Assembly (NCBI RefSeq): GCF_019749255.1
Contig: NZ_JACWFH010000005.1
Span: 62,001 to 126,000 of the forward strand
Reading direction: 5' to 3'
From: Mesobacillus maritimus
GTDB lineage: Bacteria; Bacillota; Bacilli; Bacillales; Cytobacillaceae
Length of the DNA stretch: 64,000 nt
The notes under the pieces are model-generated. The model did not search any database. It had not been told where the DNA came from and worked only from the letters and a program-made list of their open reading frames with translations. This document shows positions 52,546 to 61,795 of this stretch, piece by piece; the stretch's first letter is position 1; the number at the start of each line of letters is the position of its first letter. The translations under genes and the position numbers were made by a program.

Positions 52546-53187
52546 CTATAAATCTTCTAGACCTCTTTTTTGATCATTATGCATATGAGTTTCGACTTTT
52601 TGGATTGATTTTTCTATATCCCTTGCCTTCAGGGCTTCTAGTATCTCTTTATGCTCCTCGTAGATCTCGAGGTTATTCTTTGCTTTTTTATTAATATTCG
52701 CGCGATAAATTAACAATAATGAGCGCACATAATTTAATAATTGAATCATTCTTGGATTTGGACAATAATACATAAGTAATTCGTGAAATTGGGTATTTAG
52801 TTCGAGGATTTTGAATGGGTCTCCCTCTTGTATTGCTATTCTCGACTCATTCAGCACAGCTTCTAATTTAGGAAAGTCTTCTTCAGGAATTAAGGTGACA
52901 ACGGATTTAATCACTTCTTTTTCTAATACAATTCGGGTTTGATAGAGATGAAGAAAATCATTTTTATTGATTTCAACAATTCTCATCGTTGAATGCTCTT
53001 GGATGATTAACCCTTCTGATTGAAGCTGGCGTAAAGCTTCCCTCAGCGGTGTTCTACTAATCTTATACTGGTCAGCCAGCTTTGACATAATTACTTTTTC
53101 ACCTGGTTGAAGTTTCCCAGTTATAATAAGTTTCTTTAATTCCTTATATGCTTGTTGATATAAAGGTTCAGGAATAGTTAAACCCAA
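52546..53187 (-). CDS. GntR family regulator with FCD domain
   Basis: A 213-residue repressor. The winged helix is LYQQAYKELKKLIITGKLQPG ... KISRTPLREALRQLQSEGL (about residues 9-62). The C-terminal FCD domain has its metal/ligand His positions (for example HELLMYY and EEHKEIL). FCD regulators sense carboxylates. The start is TTG after GAGGGATTGAA. Identical palindromes before this gene and caiB indicate autoregulation and control of caiB-ech. Confidence 0.9.
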   Translation of the reverse strand: MGLTIPEPLYQQAYKELKKLIITGKLQPGEKVIMSKLADQYKISRTPLREALRQLQSEGLIIQEHSTMRIVEINKNDFLHLYQTRIVLEKEVIKSVVTLIPEEDFPKLEAVLNESRIAIQEGDPFKILELNTQFHELLMYYCPNPRMIQLLNYVRSLLLIYRANINKKAKNNLEIYEEHKEILEALKARDIEKSIQKVETHMHNDQKRGLEDL

Positions 53188-53233
53188 TTCAATCCCTCGC
53201 TTCTCTCTAAACTAATAAAATTTTTCTAGTATA

Positions 53234-53282
53234 TGTATACAGTATACAATAAAATCATAGATTCCTTTAGTCTAATTGTCAA
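53234..53282 (-). promoter_or_regulatory. promoter and operator of the FCD-GntR gene
   Basis: TTGACA (53277-53282) and TATGAT (53254-53259), 17 bp apart. TGTATACAGTATACA (53234-53248) directly follows the -10 box and is the same palindrome as before caiB. Confidence 0.85.
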
Positions 53283-53323
53283 ACTTTTTAATTAATATAG
53301 TTTTGTTTACCTTGACTATGGAT

Positions 53324-53442
53324 TTCCGCTCCAGGCACGAGCGGAACGAGGGCGGTCTGGTAAGTTTGGGCAGCGACCGTGCCTATGGGTCTCCCCTGTC
53401 CCATACTCCCATAGAAGTCTTCGTACATTCCGCTCCATCCAA
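53324..53442. repeat. Bacillaceae intergenic repeat, copy 2 (inverted, degenerate)
   Basis: On this strand it reads ATTTCCGCTCCAGGCA, GGGTCTCCC, CATACTCCCATAGAAGTC and TTCCGCTCC, the reverse-complement counterparts of parts of copy 1 at 13839-13964. It is GC-rich against its surroundings. No gene is supported in it. Confidence 0.65.
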
Positions 53443-53479
53443 CGTGTCAGATAGCGCGATGTGCTTTAACACAACCCAA

Positions 53480-53513
53480 ACTAATAGAAATAACCCAAGG
53501 ATTCCTCCTTGGG
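53480..53513 (-). terminator. glcF terminator
   Basis: CCCAAGG pairs with CCTTGGG; TTATTTCTATT follows on the minus strand. Confidence 0.75.
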
Positions 53514-53539
53514 CACGTTTATTTGATATCAACACAGAT

Positions 53540-54907
53540 TCAAGATGGTGTCTTTGCTTCTGCTCTTTCAATTGATTCTACTAAATAATCAACTACATGT
53601 TTTGTTTCTATGACACTATCCATTCCTTCTCGATGAACGCCTAACTTCATTTGTAGAAAGCAGCCGGGATTAGCGGTAATTAGTACAGCTGAGTCAGTTT
53701 CTTTTACTTTCTCCATTTTTTTATCCAAGATTTCATTCGCTAACTCAGGCTGTAACATGTTATAAATCCCTGCTGATCCGCAGCAATACTTTTTCTCTGG
53801 TAGGTCTACATATTCAGCATTAGGAACCTTTTTTACTAGTTTTGCAGGAGCATCCTTAACCTTCATCACATACTGCAAATGGCAAGAAGGTTGATAGGTG
53901 ACCCGCTCTCCACGCCCAGCCAATTCTGGTAGCTCCCCTTTTTCCACAACAATTTCACTGATGTCACGAATCTTTTCGGAAAACTTTTTAGCTCGCGCTA
54001 GCCAAGATGGATTATCACGGAAAAATTCTTCGTATTCAACTAAGGCTGCTCCACAACCCCCAGCATTGGTAATAATGTAATCAACATTTGCATTCTCAAA
54101 TGCAGCAATATTTGCCTTTGCCAATTCAATCGCCTTGTCTGTTTTCCCACTATGATGGTGCAAGGCTCCACAGCACACCTGTGTTTGGGGAGTGACGACA
54201 TCAAAACCTGCTTTAGATAACAGTTTTATTGAATTATCATTTGTCTCTCGAAACATTACGTCCATAATGCAGCCTTGGAAAAATGCGACTCGTCCTCGCG
54301 TTTCCTTTGTATCGTTTGCTCTTGGTGTAAATTCAGGGTGATGTTTTCGCTTCGAAGGTGGTAAAATCTCTGGCATTATCCTTTCCATTTGTTGCATTTG
54401 CTCAGGGAAAAACTTCATAATGCCAACCGCTCTTGTTACCTTTTGAAGACCACTTTTTTGATACATCCATAACAAATTCCCTACTTTATTAAGATTCTTT
54501 TGATCTCCTAATACCTTATCAAAGAAAAAGTCTTTTACATTGCGTACCGGTTTTGCTGTTCTCTTAATATCGTTCTGACTTGTATCAATTTTCACGCTCC
54601 GCTCATGGAATGAATTCATTTCCGTGGCTGCGGCGATTTGTTCTTTTGCGACCATCACAATATCTGGAACCTGGACATCCATTGGACAGGCATCTACACA
54701 TGCAGAACAAAGAAGACAACGGTCCAATTGCTCCTTAATTTCTTGGTTTACAGGAATTTCTCCTTCCAGTACACTACGTGCCAATAATACTCTGCCTCTT
54801 GGACCATCAGCTTCACGTCCCGTAATGTTCAAGGTTGGACATACGCCGCGACAAGCACCACAACGTACGCAAGTATACATTGACTCTTCAGGCGTTAGTA
54901 CTTTCAA
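53540..54907 (-). CDS. glcF: glycolate oxidase iron-sulfur subunit GlcF
   Basis: A 455-residue protein with two 4Fe-4S motifs at the N-terminus (CVRCGACRGVCP and CLLCSACVDACP) and two CCG domains (CCGALHHHSG and CCGSAGIYN). It passes electrons from the FAD subunit to the respiratory chain. The frame begins at GTG (54916), but GAGGTG lies 6 nt before TTG at 54907, so I start there. It lies 21 nt after glcD in one operon. Confidence 0.9.
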   Translation of the reverse strand: MKVLTPEESMYTCVRCGACRGVCPTLNITGREADGPRGRVLLARSVLEGEIPVNQEIKEQLDRCLLCSACVDACPMDVQVPDIVMVAKEQIAAATEMNSFHERSVKIDTSQNDIKRTAKPVRNVKDFFFDKVLGDQKNLNKVGNLLWMYQKSGLQKVTRAVGIMKFFPEQMQQMERIMPEILPPSKRKHHPEFTPRANDTKETRGRVAFFQGCIMDVMFRETNDNSIKLLSKAGFDVVTPQTQVCCGALHHHSGKTDKAIELAKANIAAFENANVDYIITNAGGCGAALVEYEEFFRDNPSWLARAKKFSEKIRDISEIVVEKGELPELAGRGERVTYQPSCHLQYVMKVKDAPAKLVKKVPNAEYVDLPEKKYCCGSAGIYNMLQPELANEILDKKMEKVKETDSAVLITANPGCFLQMKLGVHREGMDSVIETKHVVDYLVESIERAEAKTPS

Positions 54908-54928
54908 GTTTTTCACCTCGCTTTCTAT

Positions 54929-56365
54929 CTAGTTAGGGAGTGCCATTTTCCCAGGATTTAATATATTGTTCGGATCAAGGGTTCTTTTGATAGCGCGCAT
55001 AATGTCCATCGCCGGACCATGCTCCACATCCATATACTTCGCGCGAACGATGCCTACTCCATGTTCTGCCGTGGTAGTGCCCTCCATTTTAATGGCAAGA
55101 TCGTGGATATCATCAATCATTTTTTGAACGTTTTCCATTTCGACTTCGTTATTGCTATTCACAACTGGACCGGTATGCAGATTTCCATCTCCTACATGCC
55201 CATAAATCCCACAGACAATCCCATAACGATCAGCGATATTATGAATTTCACGCAAGGTTTCTGGAAGTCTGGAAATCGGAACACAAATATCTTCACCCCC
55301 GTATACACGGAAGCCTCCTGGCTTTAACAAACCTACTGCAGCACCGACAAGCTTCCTTGCCTGCCACAGCTTTTCACATTCTTCTGGTTCATCACTAAAT
55401 TTAATGTAACTCGCATAGGTTTCAACAACCTTTTTTAAACGGGCTACTTGCGACGTTACTTCCTCCTTGGCCCCATCCACTTCGAATACAAGGATTGCTT
55501 CATTATCAACCGGTAAATTTAGTTCTGGTTTCATCATATTGACAGCTTTTGTACAATTAAAATCCATGATTTCAATCGCAGATGGCTGTAATCCGGAAGA
55601 AAACACTGCATTTACAGCTGCTCCAGCATCCTCCAATTGCTTAAAAGAACAAAGAATAATGCCTCTTGTTACCGGAAGTGGTAACAGTTTCAAGCGCAGA
55701 CGTGTCACAATCCCCAATGTACCTTCAGAACCAATCATTAAATGAGCTAAATCATAACCTGAAACAGATTTTAATGCTTTTGATTTTGCTCCCCCGGTTA
55801 CGATGATATCACCCGTTGGAAGAACCACTTCCATTCCAAGGACATAATGCCTTGTTACGCCATATTTTACCGCTCTTAACCCACTTGAGTTATTTGAAAC
55901 CATTCCACCAACCGTACACATATTTGCACTTCCTGGATCTGGTGGGAAGCGCAATCCATAGGGCTTCAACGCCTCATTCAAATCATTTTGTACGACTCCT
56001 GGCTCAATAATGACCTGCATATTACGATGATCGATATCTAAAATTCGATTCATTTTAGAAAGATCAATTACAATTCCACCCTTAGTTGAAACTGCACCAC
56101 CTGTTTGACCAGTGGCAGCCCCTCTTGGATAAATAGGAACGTTATGCTCATTTGCTAACTTCACACACTGGCTTACTTCTTCAGTTGATAGAGCAATGAC
56201 TGCCACCTCTGGTTTTCTAGGGTTCAGTTGTGTTTCAAATGAAGCATCATAAGAATACGTAATCATATCTGTGTTCCTAGTTAATACACGTTCCTCACCA
56301 AAAATCTCCTCTAGCTTAGAGATGATTTTTTTATCTAAAGGAGGTCGTGCCATAGTCTCCGTCAT
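54929..56365 (-). CDS. glcD: glycolate oxidase FAD-binding subunit GlcD
   Basis: A 478-residue FAD-linked oxidase (VAO fold). The FAD-binding part contains VPIYPRGAATGQTGGAVS and DPGSANMCTVGGMVSNNSSG; the C-terminal domain ends GVGIVRAKYMDVEHG ... NILNPGKM. It oxidises glycolate, D-lactate or a similar 2-hydroxy acid. With GlcF it yields glyoxylate from glycolate. It follows the activator gene by 12 nt. AAAGGAGAATATTT precedes the ATG. Confidence 0.9.
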   Translation of the reverse strand: MTETMARPPLDKKIISKLEEIFGEERVLTRNTDMITYSYDASFETQLNPRKPEVAVIALSTEEVSQCVKLANEHNVPIYPRGAATGQTGGAVSTKGGIVIDLSKMNRILDIDHRNMQVIIEPGVVQNDLNEALKPYGLRFPPDPGSANMCTVGGMVSNNSSGLRAVKYGVTRHYVLGMEVVLPTGDIIVTGGAKSKALKSVSGYDLAHLMIGSEGTLGIVTRLRLKLLPLPVTRGIILCSFKQLEDAGAAVNAVFSSGLQPSAIEIMDFNCTKAVNMMKPELNLPVDNEAILVFEVDGAKEEVTSQVARLKKVVETYASYIKFSDEPEECEKLWQARKLVGAAVGLLKPGGFRVYGGEDICVPISRLPETLREIHNIADRYGIVCGIYGHVGDGNLHTGPVVNSNNEVEMENVQKMIDDIHDLAIKMEGTTTAEHGVGIVRAKYMDVEHGPAMDIMRAIKRTLDPNNILNPGKMALPN

Positions 56366-56377
56366 AAATATTCTCCT

Positions 56378-58267
56378 TTATTGATTATTAATTTTCCTCC
56401 ATAAAGTAGTTCGACCAATCCCTAATATTTTCGCTGCTTCCGTCTTATTCCCGTTCACCTGATTTAGGACATCAAGAATATACTCGCGTTCATATTCTTG
56501 AAGCTTCCCATTCTCTTCATTGGTCTGTTCTTTCCGCTTTGTTGTTAATTGTTGAAAGTCTTTACCGCCAGCCTGTAGGACCGTATCTTTATCAATGACC
56601 TCTCCATGTGAAAGAATCATTGACCTTTCAACAATATTCCGTAATTGACGAATATTTCCTGGCCAATGATAGCTTTGGAGTACTTCCATCGCTTCACCAT
56701 CAAAGCCGATAATGTTTTTTTGAATATTCTGTTGTAATTCTTTGATAAAATGGCTACATAAAAGTGGGAGGTCTTCTCTTCTTTGTCGCAATGATGGAAT
56801 CAAGATATCTAAAATATTTAAGCGATAATAAAGGTCAGCCCGAAATTTCCCTTCTTCGACCATATCCTCAAAGTCCCGGTTAGAGGCGGCAATTACTCGG
56901 ATATTAATAGGAATAACCCTTTCATCTCCAATTCGCATAACCTCTCCTTCTTGAAGAACCCTCAATAGCTGTGCCTGAACAGATTCGGCTAATTCTCCGA
57001 TTTCATCGAGAAAAATAGTCCCTTGATGAGCTAATTCAAAAAGACCTGTTTTCCCGCCCTTTCGTGCACCTGTAAACGCACCATCTACATAGCCAAACAA
57101 TTCACTTTCTAATAAATTTTTCGGAATGGCTGCGCAGTTTACTGCAACAAAAGGACCGTCAGCACGCTTGCTTAAGCTATGAATTAAGTGGGCAAAAACT
57201 TCTTTTCCAACCCCTGTTTCTCCAGTCAACAAAACGGTAGAATCTACTTGTGAATACTTTTTCACCTTTTCTATCGCATTTTGGTAGGAACGGCTTTTTC
57301 CAACAATATTATCGAGATCATACTTCGTTACATGGCCACGATGAAGTAATTTCTTCCGAATTTCTTGTTCTTGTTGTTGGAGTTTCTGTAACTCTTGAAA
57401 GGTACAAACCGCTCCAAACACCTTGTTCTCATGAAGAATCGGGATTCGATTCGTAATGATCTTCACGCCATTTTCATCTTGAATACGATTTAGTTCCTCT
57501 TTTCCAGTACTGATAACCTTCCCCATCCTCGAGTTGAGGAGAATGTCATCAATCCGTTTACCAATCACCCTATCATACAGAATATTTAGAATCCTACGCG
57601 CAGAAGGATTGCAGACGGTAATAATCCCTTTCTCATCAACAGCAATAACCCCATCTGCTATAAAATCGAGAATTGCTTGGAGCTGTTTCGTCCGTTGCTC
57701 TTCAGTACGGCGAACCTCAAGCAAACTTTTCGCCTCTTGAATCGCTTGAATAATCGATTCTACTCCGGACCTAAGCACCACTGTCTTTACATTTGGATTA
57801 GGCACGTTCTTAATAAAAACGCTTTTCCCGATCAAAACATTTATGTTTCTTGCTAGCAAATGATGAACAGCTTCTTCAACCTCATCCACCGTTTGGATTG
57901 CATATTTTTCAATCGTGATTCCCAGTGCCGATTCAATCGCCTCGACCCCTTGAAGAATTTCCGCAGCATCAGCAATTCCAATTTTCTCTCCTAATTTCTG
58001 GGCTTCGACAATAGTGCGCAATAAATCATAGCCGGTTATGGGGATTTGAACGACAGGTATATCTAATTTGGATTCAATAATTTTTAATCCTAAGGTCCCT
58101 CGGCTAATGAGAACCTCGGTACCACTCTTTTCAAGCATCTTTGCAGTTGCAACCGCTTCATCAAAATTCACTTTTTGTACGAGGAGATTTTCCCCCATTT
58201 TCCTACATGCTTCTTTTGCAACAGGGATGATTTCATCAATTGGAGATAGAATAGCAATTTTCGACAT
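56378..58267 (-). CDS. sigma-54-dependent activator with PrpR N-terminal, PAS, AAA+ and Fis-type HTH domains
   Basis: A 629-residue enhancer-binding protein. Residues 1-185 form a PrpR_N ligand-sensing domain, about 190-300 a PAS domain, 315-550 the AAA+ domain with Walker A GETGVGKE (349-356), the sigma-54 contact loop GAFTGA (396-401) and Walker B FLDE (419-422), and about 590-629 a Fis-type HTH ([20 protein letters not shown]). It opens -24/-12 promoters when its ligand is bound. The two sigma-54 promoters in this region are its natural targets. It heads activator-glcD-glcF. GAGGTGTGGGAGT precedes the ATG. Confidence 0.92.
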   Translation of the reverse strand: MSKIAILSPIDEIIPVAKEACRKMGENLLVQKVNFDEAVATAKMLEKSGTEVLISRGTLGLKIIESKLDIPVVQIPITGYDLLRTIVEAQKLGEKIGIADAAEILQGVEAIESALGITIEKYAIQTVDEVEEAVHHLLARNINVLIGKSVFIKNVPNPNVKTVVLRSGVESIIQAIQEAKSLLEVRRTEEQRTKQLQAILDFIADGVIAVDEKGIITVCNPSARRILNILYDRVIGKRIDDILLNSRMGKVISTGKEELNRIQDENGVKIITNRIPILHENKVFGAVCTFQELQKLQQQEQEIRKKLLHRGHVTKYDLDNIVGKSRSYQNAIEKVKKYSQVDSTVLLTGETGVGKEVFAHLIHSLSKRADGPFVAVNCAAIPKNLLESELFGYVDGAFTGARKGGKTGLFELAHQGTIFLDEIGELAESVQAQLLRVLQEGEVMRIGDERVIPINIRVIAASNRDFEDMVEEGKFRADLYYRLNILDILIPSLRQRREDLPLLCSHFIKELQQNIQKNIIGFDGEAMEVLQSYHWPGNIRQLRNIVERSMILSHGEVIDKDTVLQAGGKDFQQLTTKRKEQTNEENGKLQEYEREYILDVLNQVNGNKTEAAKILGIGRTTLWRKINNQ

Positions 58268-58383
58268 ACTCCCACACCTCTAATTTTCCTTATTTAAGAC
58301 AAACCTTAATTCTATTCTAATTGATTATGTCCAAATGTTAAGAAAAATTAGATAATTATTTCGAAATATTTGCTTCAACATAG

Positions 58384-59097
58384 TTACACTATATACGTAC
58401 CGGAAATTTGATGGGTTTTGATCTTTACTACACTTTCAACCTGGCCAAGTGGTCCTGACGGGGAAAGGACGCCAATTGCCCCGCCAAGCTCATATAAAAA
58501 GGTTGTAAGTCTTCTCTTTTCTTCTACATTAAGTTGATTAAGCGCTTCTCCACCTAAGATAACCCCATATCCAATCAAACTATCGTGAAAATAGTCATAC
58601 AAGTAGTTACAAATCCGTTCTACTTTCTGACTCCCATTTAATTCGCCATTTAGTTCAATATAGATGGTCTCAGGAATCGTAAGTTCAATTGTTCCCACGC
58701 CTAAACATTTAGCCATTGCTGCTGGAGAAACCTTAAGTGGAATGGCACCAAAAGCCCCAAAGGCACCAATCTTCCCCTCTACACCAGTGATGACTTTCTC
58801 TCTAAGGGATAAATTTAGATGATGCTCTTCCTCAGGTTCTAACAACACCACACCATACTTTTCACTGAAAGTATTGATTTCAACACTGTCATCGAGTCGA
58901 TTTTGTGAGATAAAGGTAGCAGATGGTTGCAGAACCTTACTAAAGTTTAATTCATAAAATTCCTCGATTATACTGAATATGCTATTACCCGATAACAACA
59001 GAATATCTGGAACTAAACTAATTCGTTCTCCTGGAAAAACATGATCCTGTTGAGCCTTTATAGCTAAGCCTTTCTCAATAATATTCACCCATTCCAT
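58384..59097 (-). CDS. short aconitase-superfamily-like protein without Fe-S cysteines
   Basis: A 237-residue protein that aligns by eye with the N-terminal half of LeuC/aconitase proteins: PGERISLVPDILLLSG (22-37), KIGAFGAFGAIPLKVS (109-124) in place of the SHT-xx-GAFGA segment, PETIYIELNGELNG (142-155), and GEALNQLNVEEKRRLTTFLY (183-202), the counterpart of GEAIRDLSMEGRMTLCNM. The DSHT residues are replaced and there is no CxxC, so the 4Fe-4S cluster cannot form. It may be a non-catalytic binder or a cluster-free lyase. It lies 23 bp after the aminotransferase gene. ATG is close to AAGGAGGG; a GTG at codon 4 is an alternative start. Confidence 0.65.
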   Translation of the reverse strand: MEWVNIIEKGLAIKAQQDHVFPGERISLVPDILLLSGNSIFSIIEEFYELNFSKVLQPSATFISQNRLDDSVEINTFSEKYGVVLLEPEEEHHLNLSLREKVITGVEGKIGAFGAFGAIPLKVSPAAMAKCLGVGTIELTIPETIYIELNGELNGSQKVERICNYLYDYFHDSLIGYGVILGGEALNQLNVEEKRRLTTFLYELGGAIGVLSPSGPLGQVESVVKIKTHQISGTYIV

Positions 59098-59120
59098 CCC
59101 TCCTTAGGAAAGGAATATAA

Positions 59121-60287
59121 CTAACAATTCGGATTTTCTAACCAATTCCTCTGTGCCCCTGATACGCCTGCCCCAAGTTCAACCTCATGACCACTTTTCT
59201 TCAATGCAAGCTCCATTGCAGCGAACATCTTCAACATATCTGCAGCATCTGTATAGCCCATATGGCCTAATCTAAGAATTTTATTTTTCACTTTTCCTAA
59301 TCCTCCACCTAGAGCAATGTGAAATTCTTCTCGCATCATTTTTCGAAATGCATCTGCATTGTCTAATTTGACAGCTGTTAAGGTTGGGCTTGCTGCGGAG
59401 TCGTCAACGAGTAATTCAAGTCCAAGTGCCCGGACCCCAGCACGGGTCATATCACGGAGTGCAGCGTGGCGCTTGTATTCATTTTCAATTCCACCACCTC
59501 GTTCAATCATGTTACATGCTTCTCTTAACCCACAAACTAGGGCAATGTTTGGAGTATATGGAGTGCCCACACCAGACTCTAACCCTTTTTTATATTCCTT
59601 TAGATTAAAATAAAATGATGGACATTGATGATTCTCAATCACCTTCCAAGCTTTTTCACTCATGGTGATAAGAGCAATACCTGGAGGAAGCATTAACGCT
59701 TTTTGTCCACCAGTTGCGACTATATCAATTCCCCATTCATCCATATATAATGGTGTTCCAACAATTGAACTAACAGCATCAACCATAAATATCGCTTCTG
59801 TTTCTTTTACGATTGCAGCAATTGCTTGAATATTATTAATCGCGGATGTTGAGGTTTCACAATGTGTCGCAAATACAGCTTTGGCTTCCGGGTTCTCTTT
59901 TAACGCCTTACGCACTTCCTCTGGATCGACAATTTCTCCCCATTCTGCTTCGACCCGAACAACCTTACAACCGATATGATTTGTAATGCCTTGGAGGTAT
60001 TCCCCGAAATACCCAACAACACAAAGGATGATCGTATCATTAGGACCCACGGTATTGATAATCGCCGTTTCTAACGCGGAAGCCCCGCTTGATGTAAGCG
60101 GAATAACGAGATTTTTTGTTTGGAAAATCATCTTCGATTTCTCGATTGTTTCTTGTAATACTTCTTGGAAAACAGGATTCCGATAGTCCATCATTGGATG
60201 ATCAAAGCTTTGTTGCATCGCAATTTGAATCTCTTTTGGGACTTGCACAGGTCCTGGTAATCGTAGATCCATCTTTTCTTTAAACAT
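59121..60287 (-). CDS. alanine/serine-glyoxylate aminotransferase, class V
   Basis: A 388-residue PLP aminotransferase of the PucG/AGT1 family. LRLPGPVQVPKEIQIAMQQS is the start, SGASALETAIIN the phosphate-binding part, and MVDAVSSIVGTP then ATGGQKALMLPPG the cofactor Asp and Lys regions. It converts glyoxylate to glycine with alanine or serine as donor. A sigma-54 promoter lies 45-65 bp upstream. It heads the operon with the aconitase-like gene. GGGGAGAATGTA precedes the ATG. Confidence 0.88.
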   Translation of the reverse strand: MFKEKMDLRLPGPVQVPKEIQIAMQQSFDHPMMDYRNPVFQEVLQETIEKSKMIFQTKNLVIPLTSSGASALETAIINTVGPNDTIILCVVGYFGEYLQGITNHIGCKVVRVEAEWGEIVDPEEVRKALKENPEAKAVFATHCETSTSAINNIQAIAAIVKETEAIFMVDAVSSIVGTPLYMDEWGIDIVATGGQKALMLPPGIALITMSEKAWKVIENHQCPSFYFNLKEYKKGLESGVGTPYTPNIALVCGLREACNMIERGGGIENEYKRHAALRDMTRAGVRALGLELLVDDSAASPTLTAVKLDNADAFRKMMREEFHIALGGGLGKVKNKILRLGHMGYTDAADMLKMFAAMELALKKSGHEVELGAGVSGAQRNWLENPNC

Positions 60288-60333
60288 TACATTCTCCCCT
60301 TAATGATCATTTTGAAAATTCTTTACTATTACC

Positions 60334-60352
60334 AATGCAATATTCATGCCAA
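60334..60352 (-). promoter_or_regulatory. sigma-54 (-24/-12) promoter of the aminotransferase operon
   Basis: TTGGCATGAATATTGCATT on the minus strand. GG and GC are 10 bp apart and only one base departs from TGGCAC-N5-TTGCA. Confidence 0.82.
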
Positions 60353-60402
60353 CCTTTAAATCCCCCTATTTATTACATTGTAATGATGCTTATTTTGTTT
60401 CA

Positions 60403-60419
60403 TGTTTCATATCGAAACA
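60403..60419. promoter_or_regulatory. upstream activator dyad of the aminotransferase promoter
   Basis: TGTTTC-ATATC-GAAACA, the same 6-5-6 dyad as before tctC, about 50 bp upstream of the -24 box. A half site GAAACA (60447-60452) and a second small palindrome ATAAGC-A-GCTTAT (60433-60445) lie further up. Confidence 0.7.
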
Positions 60420-60454
60420 ATAAACGGAACAAATAAGCAGCTTATCGAAACAAA

Positions 60455-60507
60455 AAAGAGTACCAAGCATTATCCATTCAATGAATAATACTTGGTACTC
60501 TTCTTAA
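60455..60507 (-). terminator. terminator of the TauE/SafE-like gene
   Basis: A long stem, AAGAGTACCAAG with CTTGGTACTCTT plus inner pairing, followed by TTTTTTG on the minus strand. It lies downstream of the permease gene stop, next to the activator site. Confidence 0.85.
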
Positions 60508-60523
60508 TGAAAAAGAAGCATTC

Positions 60524-61288
60524 TTAAATCAGTTTTAAACCACTCAATAAAATCATCACAGCCATGATCGCCCTTAACGGTTTTGCAGGTATTTTCGCTG
60601 ATAAAGTACTTCCGATAATAACCCCTGGAATAGAGCCAATTAAAAGATTAACGGTTAGCATATAATCAATGTTCCCTATCCCTGCATGCATGAGCCCAGC
60701 AGCTGTAACTAAAAAGAACGCATGAGCAATATCTGTTCCTACTAATTCCGTTGGACTCATTTTATATAAGTACAGCATTACTAATGCAAATAACGAACCC
60801 GATCCAATGGACGTTAATCCAACCAAAAATCCTAATACGGCTCCAATCACAATGGTCAATGTCCGTTTTTCCTCTAAAGGCTTCATTTGCATCGAATTAA
60901 ATTCAAGTCTACCTTTCATGAAGGTTTTCACCAAAGTAGCCACCGCCACAAGGATTAACATATACCCTAACGCATGTTTTATGATATCCTCTTGATTGTT
61001 AAAAAAAGTATCAAAAAGCCGCAACATTCCTACTGCTAGGATTGCACTCGGTATGCTTCCTATCGCAAGGTATTTCATCAATTTGAGGTTTATCGTCTTT
61101 TGTCGCCAATGTTGCACCGATCCAAAAAATTTCGTAACCGAATTATATGCAAGATCCGTTCCCACAGCTACAGAAGGGTTGATTCCCAACAAGATTAAAA
61201 TAGGAGTTAAAAGGGCCGCTCCCCCAACGCCTGTTAATCCGACCATAAATCCAACACATAAACCCATAATTATCATTCCAACACTCAT
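60524..61288 (-). CDS. TauE/SafE family permease
   Basis: A 254-residue membrane protein with about eight helices and two half repeats (GLTGVGGAALLTPILI and GLTSIGSGSLFALVML). The family exports sulfite, sulfoacetate or similar anions. The ATG at 61288 follows GGGAGTG; the frame extends 13 codons further up. It may handle an anion related to the sulfonate gene 2 kb away, or to the glycolate cluster; both are guesses. Confidence 0.82.
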   Translation of the reverse strand: MSVGMIIMGLCVGFMVGLTGVGGAALLTPILILLGINPSVAVGTDLAYNSVTKFFGSVQHWRQKTINLKLMKYLAIGSIPSAILAVGMLRLFDTFFNNQEDIIKHALGYMLILVAVATLVKTFMKGRLEFNSMQMKPLEEKRTLTIVIGAVLGFLVGLTSIGSGSLFALVMLYLYKMSPTELVGTDIAHAFFLVTAAGLMHAGIGNIDYMLTVNLLIGSIPGVIIGSTLSAKIPAKPLRAIMAVMILLSGLKLI

Positions 61289-61436
61289 TAGGCGCACACT
61301 CCCAAACCCTTTTTTACATACCACCAATTTATGTAAGGGTTATTAGCCTTGTTACCTAATGAATCGCCCAAAATAGAAAAACGAAAGGTGGTTATTCACC
61401 GAATCCGAATGGGTCGAAGCCCAACTGTATTTTAAG

Positions 61437-61472
61437 AAAAACAAGCCCAAAGAAGTCTGAGCTTGTTAAAAG
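61437..61472 (-). terminator. terminator of the 92-residue gene
   Basis: AACAAGC pairs with GCTTGTT; TTTCTT follows on the minus strand. Confidence 0.75.
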
Positions 61473-61475
61473 TGA

Positions 61476-61754
61476 TTATTCTTCTTTTTCTTTCAACTCA
61501 ATTTTCTTACAACCCACATATAAGCAAGAAAGTATATCTAAACCTGGCTTAGCTTTAGATAATCCCTTAATATAAGGAGTCACTAAGTCTTTAAAATCTG
61601 CTCCCACGCCTTCTTCCTCTAAGATTCCATATACAAAGAGCTTTTTCTCATCAAATAGAAAAGCAACATTCCCAACTGCCTTATTGTCTGCATCCACCAC
61701 ATTAAGCACTTGATATTCTGGGGTAATAACTTCAGGTGAAAAATAGATTTGCAT
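61476..61754 (-). CDS. small soluble protein, unknown
   Basis: A 92-residue protein (MQIYFSPEVITPEYQVLNVV at the start; LDILSCLYVGCKKIELKEK near the end). A strand-rich pattern and two Cys seven residues apart are visible. I do not recognise it. GGAGTGGAAATCA precedes the ATG. Its start lies 41 bp after the MFS gene stop, so it is probably cotranscribed with it. Confidence 0.65.
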   Translation of the reverse strand: MQIYFSPEVITPEYQVLNVVDADNKAVGNVAFLFDEKKLFVYGILEEEGVGADFKDLVTPYIKGLSKAKPGLDILSCLYVGCKKIELKEKEE

Positions 61755-61795
61755 TGATTTCCACTCCTTTACAATCTGGCTTAGCGGTCTTTAGT

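Noticed and set aside
53276-53575. Reading frames through 53276-53575 on both strands
   Set aside because: They run through the intergenic repeat copy and the glcF terminator and have no ribosome site.
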